64,000 nucleotides of DNA from an uncultured Lachnospiraceae bacterium (lineage in GTDB: Bacteria; Bacillota; Clostridia; Lachnospirales; Lachnospiraceae), in the NCBI GenBank assembly GCA_947169935.1, contig CAMVRS010000002.1, forward strand, positions 1 through 64,000, given 5' to 3'. Shown in pieces: positions 16,400-23,896 of this stretch. Position 1 is the stretch's first letter; each line of letters begins with the position of its first letter. Position numbers and translations under genes: made by a program. The notes below the pieces were generated by a model. The model saw only the letters and a list, made by a program, of their open reading frames with translations. It had not been told where the DNA came from and ran no database searches.

Positions 16400-18808
16400 T
16401 TATTCTTCCTCATCTTTTCTGCTGCCGCGGCGTACTTTCTGCCCGACTTTCTTCTTACCGCCAAGCAGATCCTTGGTATCTATTGACTTTTTCTTATCGC
16501 TTTTGTTCTCTTTTGCCCGGACAGCCTTTTTCCCTTTGGCGGGCTTTTTACTGTCAAGCGCAGGTTTGCCTTCTTTCATGACAAGATATGTATCCCCGCC
16601 GTTCTTTAAGCTGCCGAATAATATCTCCGATACGAAGAGGGGTTTGACCTCGCCGTCGATGATACGCTCTATCTCACGTCCGCCGTAATCCTTTGAGATG
16701 GCCCGCTTGATGATATAGTCCCTTGCATCATCTTCCACATGTATCTCCACCTTACGGTTCTTTAAGCGCTCGGAGAGTTCTCCTATCTTCTTGTCCGTTA
16801 TCTGGCCTGCCATGCGGCTGTTCATGTGGTTGAAAGTGACTATGGCGCTTAAACGGTTACGGAATTCGGGAGTGAACACCCGCTTAACCTCTTCCATCAT
16901 CACGCTGTCATTAAACCTGCCGGCGCCAAAGCCTATATTCTGCTTTCCTATCATCCTGGCACCCGCATTGCTGGTCATTATGATGATAACATTGCGGAAA
17001 TCCGCCTTCTGGCCGCGGTTATCGGTAAGTGAAGCATAATCCATAACCTGCAGCAGCACATTATAGATATCGGGATGTGCCTTTTCTATCTCATCCAGCA
17101 GTAATACGCAGTGAGGCGTTTTCCTTATGGCATCCGTCAGCAGTCCTCCGTCGTCATAACCCACATAACCCGCAGGAGAACCTATCAGCTTTGAAACCGT
17201 ATGTTTCTCGGCATATTCGCTCATATCGAAACGGATGAACTCAACTCCCAGTTCCTTCGCAAGCACCTTTGCCACTTCGGTCTTACCAACGCCGGTAGGA
17301 CCCACAAACAGGAAGCTTGCAATAGGCTTATTCTCTGCAAGCAGCCCGGCCCTGGACATACAGATGGCGTCCGTTATCCTGCGGACAGCCTCTTCCTGGC
17401 CGTAGATACTCTTTGTTATGCGCTCATAAAGGTCTCTTAAACCGTCAAGCTCGGACTGTCCGGCAGTCTGTTTGGGTATATTGCCCACTTCTGCCAGTAC
17501 TGTCTCTATAACATCCTTACCCACGGTCTGTTTCTTCTGCCCCGTCAGCGGATGCATGCGCCTGTAGGCCGCAGCCTCATCTATAAGGTCTATGGCTTTA
17601 TCCGGCAGATACCTGCCGCCTATGAATTCCTTACTCAGATGTACCGCATGCGAGAGTACATCCTTTCCGTACTTCACATTATGATAATGCTCGTAACTGC
17701 TTTTTATTCCCTCCAAAATCTTTAAAGCTTCATCTTCCGTCGGTTCTTTTATATCCACCTTCTGGAAACGCCTGGAAAGAGTAGCGTTTTTTGAAAAATA
17801 TTTCTTATACTCATCATAGGTTGTAGTGCCGATAAAACGGATGTTTCCGCCTTCAAGATAGGGCTTCATCATATTGGAAGCATCCATTCCGCCGCTGCCT
17901 GCCGATCCGGCACCTATAAGGTTGTGTATCTCGTCCACAAATACTATGGGACTTTCCATGTCTTCAAGAGCATCCATTATATCAAGGAAACGCTTCTCAA
18001 AATCACCGCGGTACTGCGTTCCTGCCAGCAACGCGCCCACTTCAAGAGCATAAACAGGCGCCTTCTTAAGTCCTTCGGGCACCTCTTCCTTTTCAATACG
18101 CTCCACCAGTCCGTAAACTATGCTGGTCTTGCCCACGCCGGGTTCACCTATCAGAAGAGGATTGTTCTTTTCCTTGCGGAGCAGTATACGTATGATACGG
18201 TCCAGCTCCTGATCCCTTCCTATCAGTGGATTCCTGTCTCCAGCCATTTCGTTCATGAGTCTGGCGTATTCCAGCACAAAATCCTCCGGCGCGCCCATAT
18301 CTTCATCGCCCAGATTTTCATCATAGGGCAGCTGCGGCGTACTGCCTGCTATCAGCAGTTCCAGCGTAGACACCAGGTCGCTTATCTTGCCCACCTGCTG
18401 GCTTAAGAAAAACTCCGCAAAGCTCTCTTCCAGCCTGCTCATGGCATAGATCACATGATAAATGCATATATGCTTGCTTCCGGTGCGCTCCGCCACTTCC
18501 ACTGCCATCTCTATCATCTGCGCAAAAGAGTCGGAGATACGGTCGCCTATGCTGCGGATATCCTCATTCTCAGTCTTTTTGGTGGCAGGCAGCATGTTCT
18601 TCAGGAAATCCTCAAGATCATCCTTTAATACCTTGGGATCTCCCCCGTTCATGACCAGCGCCTTTTTAAATACAGGCAGATCAAGACAGGTATACAGAAC
18701 ATGCTCGGGGGTAACGAATTCACTCCCCATCTGGGACGCCTTAAAAAGCATACTCTGCATCACTTTTTCTGTCATATCATCAAACATCATAAGCTTATCC
18801 TCATTCAC
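16400..18808 (-). CDS. clpA: ATP-dependent Clp protease ATP-binding subunit ClpA
   Basis: 802 residues. It has a Clp N-terminal domain (about 1-165), a first AAA+ module with Walker A GEPGVGKT (231-238) and Walker B IVFVDEIHN (298-306), and a second with GPTGVGKT (513-520) and LLLDEIEKAHPD. An IGF tripeptide (635-637) forms the ClpP-docking loop, so it should work with ClpP to unfold and degrade substrates. It follows clpS with an 8-base overlap. The last 50 or so residues are a lysine-rich low-complexity tail absent from Escherichia coli ClpA as I recall it. There is no clpP in the window. Confidence 0.96.
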   Translation of the reverse strand: MNEDKLMMFDDMTEKVMQSMLFKASQMGSEFVTPEHVLYTCLDLPVFKKALVMNGGDPKVLKDDLEDFLKNMLPATKKTENEDIRSIGDRISDSFAQMIEMAVEVAERTGSKHICIYHVIYAMSRLEESFAEFFLSQQVGKISDLVSTLELLIAGSTPQLPYDENLGDEDMGAPEDFVLEYARLMNEMAGDRNPLIGRDQELDRIIRILLRKEKNNPLLIGEPGVGKTSIVYGLVERIEKEEVPEGLKKAPVYALEVGALLAGTQYRGDFEKRFLDIMDALEDMESPIVFVDEIHNLIGAGSAGSGGMDASNMMKPYLEGGNIRFIGTTTYDEYKKYFSKNATLSRRFQKVDIKEPTEDEALKILEGIKSSYEHYHNVKYGKDVLSHAVHLSKEFIGGRYLPDKAIDLIDEAAAYRRMHPLTGQKKQTVGKDVIETVLAEVGNIPKQTAGQSELDGLRDLYERITKSIYGQEEAVRRITDAICMSRAGLLAENKPIASFLFVGPTGVGKTEVAKVLAKELGVEFIRFDMSEYAEKHTVSKLIGSPAGYVGYDDGGLLTDAIRKTPHCVLLLDEIEKAHPDIYNVLLQVMDYASLTDNRGQKADFRNVIIIMTSNAGARMIGKQNIGFGAGRFNDSVMMEEVKRVFTPEFRNRLSAIVTFNHMNSRMAGQITDKKIGELSERLKNRKVEIHVEDDARDYIIKRAISKDYGGREIERIIDGEVKPLFVSEILFGSLKNGGDTYLVMKEGKPALDSKKPAKGKKAVRAKENKSDKKKSIDTKDLLGGKKKVGQKVRRGSRKDEEE

Positions 18809-19130
18809 TCTCTATATCGATGCGGAAGGGGAAACCGTTTGCCTTTGCCCGTTCCAATGCCTGCCGCTGTTTTGTCTTTGCTATATCGTAAATATAAACC
18901 GCTATCACTGCCCGGCCTTCATGATGCACCTTAAGCATAAGTGCAACCGCCTCTTCATTGCTCTTGCCGAAGATATCCTTTAATATCTCCACCACAAAGT
19001 CCATTGTGGTTACATCATCGTTCAGCATTATTACCTTGTACAGGGACGGTTTCTTGGGCTTAATACGAACAGAGGACTGCACATTGCAGCCCTCATCGTG
19101 CATGACTTTTCTGCCTGTCTTATCTGCCAT
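18801..19130 (-). CDS. clpS: ATP-dependent Clp protease adaptor ClpS
   Basis: 109 residues. The ClpS core is present: YKVIMLNDDVTTMDFVVEIL with the N-degron pocket residues, then LMLKVHHEGRAVIAVYIYD. It binds proteins with destabilising N-termini and hands them to ClpA. The start lies 2 bases after the stop of a 44-codon reading frame, and its GAGGAG ribosome site is inside that frame, so translation is coupled. It overlaps clpA by 8 bases. Confidence 0.95.
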   Translation of the reverse strand: MADKTGRKVMHDEGCNVQSSVRIKPKKPSLYKVIMLNDDVTTMDFVVEILKDIFGKSNEEAVALMLKVHHEGRAVIAVYIYDIAKTKQRQALERAKANGFPFRIDIESE

Positions 19131-19132
19131 TG

Positions 19133-19267
19133 TTACTCCTCTTCATCATCTACCGCAGATGCCACGGAGCTGACAACGGTACTCACAACCGAAATTACCA
19201 CTGCCAATATTATGATCAATGCTCCGCCAAAGATAGTTAACAAAGCTACGAGCTGTGAACTAGCCAT
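19133..19267 (-). CDS. Small single-span membrane protein (44 residues) upstream of clpS
   Basis: A 44-codon reading frame begins at an ATG preceded by a very strong GGGAGGAG site 5 bases away, and ends in TAA 2 bases before clpS. The product is one hydrophobic helix (residues about 6-32, rich in Ile, Val, Leu and Ser) with a short acidic tail DDEEE. I do not recognise a family. The strong ribosome site, the coupling to clpS and the promoter at 19304-19333 all argue that it is translated. It might anchor or regulate the Clp machinery, or simply be a leader that sets clpS translation; that is speculation. Confidence 0.7.
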   Translation of the reverse strand: MASSQLVALLTIFGGALIIILAVVISVVSTVVSSVASAVDDEEE

Positions 19268-19303
19268 TTTTACTCCTCCCGGACCTTTCTTATAAACTAC
19301 GAT

Positions 19304-19333
19304 ATTTTACCACATATCAGGGGCATAATACAA
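19304..19333 (-). promoter_or_regulatory. Promoter of the small ORF-clpS-clpA-glf operon
   Basis: Minus strand TTGTAT (19333-19328), 18-base spacer, TAAAAT (19309-19304), 37 bases before the start of the 44-codon gene. No CtsR-like direct repeats were noticed. Confidence 0.6.
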
Positions 19334-19337
19334 GCAT

Positions 19338-21647
19338 TTAATCCGTCAATCTGTACTTGACTATGCTGAATTTTACCTTCTTAAATCCACCATATTGGCC
19401 CAGTCCGTGTACCACCATGGTGGCTGTCCCGGCCTTTACATTATTCTGATAATATAATATCTCATACTCCCCGGTCTCGATGGATGTCGTCACGGAAAGC
19501 TGTCCGGGTTCTACGGCGTAGCCGGTATAGGTCTGCGGATCCACCTTAAAGCTGACCCTGCTGATCATATCCGGAACGGCGCGGTAACTTACGAATATCG
19601 TCCCGCTGTAATTACCCTTGCCCTTGACCCGGATAAATATCTCTCGTCCCTGGGGCATGTATTCGCTGCGGTCCAGGGGATTTCCCAGCACATCAAAATA
19701 TGCAAAGTCATCATAATAATCCTTACCTGCTTCAAGCCGCTTTCCGTTGGTATCTACAAGCACGGGTCTTGAGATATAACGTGATACAAGGGTATTCTTT
19801 TTCCATTTGATATCAGGCGTCATGGATACGGTCATATCAAGGGGCTTTGTATAACACATAACCTCTCTTTTGACTAAACCTTCATAATTATTGATCCCGG
19901 CTATCTCTACGGTAAAAATATCCCCCGCTTCCCTTTTATTGCTGTATTTCACGGTATAATCCCTGTTTGCTACCAGCAGCAGATTATTATAGGTTATCTC
20001 CGGCTTGGGTTTGGCCCCGCCCTTTTCATAATAGACACGTGTGGGCAGATCTATCCTTATATTGCTGTTATTTATGTTACAGGGCAGGATCTCAAACTCT
20101 GCTCTGGCCTTTCCGGTGTATCCGCCGCAGCCCTTTACTATAACGTTGGCTGTGCCGACTCTCTTATTGCCTGTAAAGCTTACGGTATAATCTATCTCCT
20201 CCACCAGCTCCTTTGAGCCCAGCTTGACGGTAACGCGGGGAGTGCAGGCATAGCCGGTATATACCGTCTTTTCTACCTTTATCACGGCGTCGGAGAGATT
20301 CCTTCCCTTTATCTTAAAGGGCACCTTAACCTGTCCCGCAAAACGTACATTTTCCTTAAAAGGTTCATTATTGCCGGTTATCACCAGATAAGCCGTTCCC
20401 GCATCTATGTTGTTTTCATAGGTTACGTCTATGCCCCTTGTGACTGTCTCGTTCTTATACTTGATGTCAACAGCGGGCATTATCTCGGCGCCGGTCCACT
20501 GCTGGTCCCGTATCCTGCCCAGGCTCAGCTTCTTTACGGAAATCCCATCCATGATGGTGACTTTCATAAGTCTGCTGCCGGAATAGTTGTTAACGCCCAT
20601 AAGGAACACATCATAAGTCCCGGGCTCGTTCATTCGGTCGGGCTCGATACTCATCTCATAATCACGCAGGCGTTTTAAGATCTTATTCCCCCATTTGATA
20701 ACGGGGATCTTTTCGGACATACCGGCTCCCGAAGACAGTCTCAGCTCTTCCGGCGCATCACATTCATTTATATCCGCCGGCACGATGGTAAATTCCACCT
20801 CGCAGCTTCCCTTATAATTGCCCTTGCCTTTTATGACCACGCTGGCCACGCCGGCGTTTACATTATTCTTGTATTTAACGGTATAATCCTTGCCCCTGGC
20901 CAGCAGAAGACCGTCATACTTGACTATCATATCATCCTGGGTGATCTTTGAGCCTGTATAGGTTTTTCCCTGTACCCCTATAACCCTGTATCCCGGGTCC
21001 GGGATAGGCGTGGGCTCTGCGGGAGTGGGAACTTCGGTAGGCTCTGCCGGTCCCGTGGGCTCCTCAGGCTCGACGCTGGGCGTAGGAGTAGGCGTAGGCG
21101 CCACGATACTCCAGCTGGCGCTAGCCATACCGCTGTATTCGCCGGTACCTAAAACAGAGACTGTATAAGTTCCTACTTCCTTCTTTACCAGGGCTCCGGT
21201 TACAACATAATCCTTTCCCTTAGTGAGTATCTTATGGTTCCACTCAACGCTGACCACTTCCTGGGTTATATCATATCCTGTATATATGGCAGAGGTAAAA
21301 GCCAGTTTTATCTCTGCTTCCTGTATCTGAAAAGGCGTGGGAGTAGGTGAAGCTTTGCCCTGGATCCCCGATTCGCCGGCTTCGCTGTCTTCCTCTGCCG
21401 GAGTGGGCGTGGCTTCATCAGTATCATCTGCATCACAGTCTTCTGCCGCAGTGGGAACAGGCGCTTCCTCTTCCGCATCAGGAACAATATCCGTTTCCTC
21501 CGCTGCAGGCGTAGGTACGGGAGAAGGCTGTCCGGCCTCCTCTCCCTCTGCTGCCGCGCGGGGAGCATAGCTGCTTAAAACAAGCAGAAATGTCAGCATG
21601 AATGCTGTTACGGTCTTGATAATGATCCTGTTTTTTTTCTTTCTCAT
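19338..21647 (-). CDS. Secreted multi-repeat (MBG/Ig-like) surface protein
   Basis: 769 residues. A signal peptide (KKKNRIIIKTVTAFMLTFLLVLSSYAPRAAA region) is followed by a Pro/Thr/Glu-rich linker (about 35-105) and a second Pro/Thr linker (about 185-220). The rest is a series of about seven modules of 75-90 residues with the recurring core GKDYTVKYKNN...AG...V.I.G.GNY.G. Such modules form beta-sandwiches in Clostridia surface proteins. There is no LPXTG sorting motif or transmembrane tail, so it is probably released or bound non-covalently. It follows the alpha-galactosidase by 13 bases, which suggests co-expression with the glycosidases. Function is unknown. Confidence 0.8.
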   Translation of the reverse strand: MRKKKNRIIIKTVTAFMLTFLLVLSSYAPRAAAEGEEAGQPSPVPTPAAEETDIVPDAEEEAPVPTAAEDCDADDTDEATPTPAEEDSEAGESGIQGKASPTPTPFQIQEAEIKLAFTSAIYTGYDITQEVVSVEWNHKILTKGKDYVVTGALVKKEVGTYTVSVLGTGEYSGMASASWSIVAPTPTPTPSVEPEEPTGPAEPTEVPTPAEPTPIPDPGYRVIGVQGKTYTGSKITQDDMIVKYDGLLLARGKDYTVKYKNNVNAGVASVVIKGKGNYKGSCEVEFTIVPADINECDAPEELRLSSGAGMSEKIPVIKWGNKILKRLRDYEMSIEPDRMNEPGTYDVFLMGVNNYSGSRLMKVTIMDGISVKKLSLGRIRDQQWTGAEIMPAVDIKYKNETVTRGIDVTYENNIDAGTAYLVITGNNEPFKENVRFAGQVKVPFKIKGRNLSDAVIKVEKTVYTGYACTPRVTVKLGSKELVEEIDYTVSFTGNKRVGTANVIVKGCGGYTGKARAEFEILPCNINNSNIRIDLPTRVYYEKGGAKPKPEITYNNLLLVANRDYTVKYSNKREAGDIFTVEIAGINNYEGLVKREVMCYTKPLDMTVSMTPDIKWKKNTLVSRYISRPVLVDTNGKRLEAGKDYYDDFAYFDVLGNPLDRSEYMPQGREIFIRVKGKGNYSGTIFVSYRAVPDMISRVSFKVDPQTYTGYAVEPGQLSVTTSIETGEYEILYYQNNVKAGTATMVVHGLGQYGGFKKVKFSIVKYRLTD

Positions 21648-21660
21648 GGCTGTTTCCTCA

Positions 21661-23877
21661 TTAAGATCCTTCGCTGATGATATGCAGCAATATCCCCTTA
21701 TAGTCGCCCCACAGGCTGTTTATTATGATGCCTGCATTCATAAGCGTGTCGCCGCGGTATGCTTTTTCCGGACCGTAAGGCTGCTCGCTTACGCTCTCCA
21801 TATCAAAGCGGTATATCCTGTATGTCTTTCCGGGATCGAGTCCCTGCAGTTTTATCCTGCGTGAATGGCAGTTAGCCCTGCCCATGACCTGTATAAAGGT
21901 GAGCAGCGCCCCGCTCTTATCCTTCTTTACGCACATCCAGCTGTCATAGAGCCTGTTTTCCGAATACGAAGCGATACGGTAATAATCTCCCGCCGCCACC
22001 AGCTCATGATACATATGGTACATTTTAACCTGCCCGGGTATCATAGCCCTGTCCTGCGCGGGGATGCGGGTGATATCCAGCTCGTAGCCAAAGGTTCCGG
22101 CAAGAGCCACATATCCTCTGGTCTCAAAAGGAGTAACCCTGCCCACGGTATGATTGGGGCAGTCACTCACGTGGGCTCCCATAGTGGAAAGGGGATATAC
22201 CAGCGCAGTGCCTTCCTGTATCATCAGGCGTTCAATGGCATCCGTATCGTCGGAGCACCATATCTGCGGACTGTAGCAGAGCATTCCTGCGTCATAACGC
22301 GCTCCGCCGCCGGAACAGTTTTCCAGCAGCAGCCCGGGATATCTCTCCATCAGCCTGCCCTGAAGCTCATAAACACCCAGCACATAACGGTGGGAAAGCT
22401 CCTTCTGACGGTCAGCCGGCAGCTCAAGGGATGCCAGATCGCTGAGGGGCCTGTTCATATCCCACTTAACATACTCGATATTAGCGTTATCTAATATATC
22501 GGATAAAACTTTAAAAACATGATCCCTGACTTCTTTTCTGCTTATATCCAGTACATACTGGTTCCTGGCCAGTCCCGCAGTCCTGCCGGGTACGGCTATG
22601 GCCCAGTCGGGATGTGCACGGTACAGATCCGAATCCGGGCTTATCATTTCGGGCTCGAACCAGATGCCGAACTTAAGTCCAAGGGCGTTTACGCCGTCCA
22701 CCAGTTTCTTAAGTCCGCCCTTCAGTTTATCCTCATTTACAAACCAGTCTCCCAGAGAGCTGTTGTCGTCATTCCTTCTGCCAAACCAGCCGTCATCCAT
22801 GACCAGCATCTCTATGCCGCTGTCCGCCGCCTCTTTTGCAATGGCAAGCAGCTTTTCTTCGTTAAAGTCAAAATATGTCGCTTCCCAGTTATTGATAAGT
22901 ATGGGTCTGGCCTTATCTTTCCAAGTAGATCTGATCAAATGGTTGCGGTACAGATCATGGAAAGCCCTGCTCATGCCGCCCAGTCCCTCTTTCGAATATA
23001 CCAGCGCCGTCTGGGGAGTGGTAAAGCTTTCTCCTGCTCCAAGCTTCCATTCAAAGTCCTCCGGATTGATACCGGTCATGATCCGCAGGTTATCAAACTG
23101 CCCTTCATATACGCCGGCGTAAAAGTTCCCGGAATATATAAGATTTACGCCTATGGCCTCACCGCTTATATACGTGCAGTCCTTCGATACTATGCCCAGA
23201 AATGGCTGGTGCTGGTGTGAGGTCTCGCCTCTGCCGGAATACACGCCCTGGAAACCATGGGCTATGGGCTTTCTGTCTATATGCCTCTCCCTGGCCCAGG
23301 TCCCGTTCAGAGTGATCAGCTCACAGCCGTCGTTATCCATATCAAAGGATGCAGACAGGGCGCGCTCGAGATAAAGAGTCATGCCGGTACTGATGATCTC
23401 AGTGTGACGGATAATGGCGTCGCAGTCATCAAAGACGGTATATTTAAGCAGTACCTTAAGCCCCAGACACTCATCCTTAAGCTCTATGGTCAGAACCTGT
23501 CCGTTTTCCCCATACACTCCTGGCATGGGTCCGCTTACGGAATCTTCGAGACTATACCCCGCATAATGAAGCTCGCAGGCTGTATACCCTTCTTCTGTGC
23601 GCACTTTAAGGGCACATTCCCGGAAATCGCCTGTACCGTGGGCAGGATACTCAAAGGGATAACAATCCATGAAACTTAACTTATCCCTCCTGTTCTGCGA
23701 AGGAACATAGGGATTCTCCGCGGTCCGCAGCAGATACGTTACATCCTCATCCACGATGCGCGTACCATAATATACATGTCCAAGATAACCGGGCTCATCG
23801 GAAACCGCGCAGATATAACTGGTATTGGGGGTATCCAGTTTAAAGATGCGCTGTCCGGCGTTAATTGTAATCGGCAT
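21661..23877 (-). CDS. Alpha-galactosidase, glycoside hydrolase family 36
   Basis: 738 residues, the normal size for tetrameric bacterial GH36 enzymes. A beta-supersandwich N-terminal domain (about 1-320) precedes the TIM barrel, with MLVMDDGWFGRRNDD, the nucleophile D473 in YVKWDMNRPLSD, LENCSGGGARYD, and the acid/base aspartate in WCSDDTDAIERL (about 543). It hydrolyses terminal alpha-1,6-galactose, as in raffinose-type sugars or galactomannan side chains. No signal peptide, so it is cytoplasmic. It follows a GH2 beta-mannosidase-like gene by 19 bases; together they suggest galactomannan oligosaccharide use. The stop codon sits in a sequence matching the GCGAAGGATCTT repeat. Confidence 0.95.
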   Translation of the reverse strand: MPITINAGQRIFKLDTPNTSYICAVSDEPGYLGHVYYGTRIVDEDVTYLLRTAENPYVPSQNRRDKLSFMDCYPFEYPAHGTGDFRECALKVRTEEGYTACELHYAGYSLEDSVSGPMPGVYGENGQVLTIELKDECLGLKVLLKYTVFDDCDAIIRHTEIISTGMTLYLERALSASFDMDNDGCELITLNGTWARERHIDRKPIAHGFQGVYSGRGETSHQHQPFLGIVSKDCTYISGEAIGVNLIYSGNFYAGVYEGQFDNLRIMTGINPEDFEWKLGAGESFTTPQTALVYSKEGLGGMSRAFHDLYRNHLIRSTWKDKARPILINNWEATYFDFNEEKLLAIAKEAADSGIEMLVMDDGWFGRRNDDNSSLGDWFVNEDKLKGGLKKLVDGVNALGLKFGIWFEPEMISPDSDLYRAHPDWAIAVPGRTAGLARNQYVLDISRKEVRDHVFKVLSDILDNANIEYVKWDMNRPLSDLASLELPADRQKELSHRYVLGVYELQGRLMERYPGLLLENCSGGGARYDAGMLCYSPQIWCSDDTDAIERLMIQEGTALVYPLSTMGAHVSDCPNHTVGRVTPFETRGYVALAGTFGYELDITRIPAQDRAMIPGQVKMYHMYHELVAAGDYYRIASYSENRLYDSWMCVKKDKSGALLTFIQVMGRANCHSRRIKLQGLDPGKTYRIYRFDMESVSEQPYGPEKAYRGDTLMNAGIIINSLWGDYKGILLHIISEGS

Positions 23878-23896
23878 ATGCTACTCCTCCCTGCTT

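Noticed and set aside
15539..16486. Long plus-strand frame of 315 codons
   Set aside because: Antisense shadow of glf and clpA, with no independent support.
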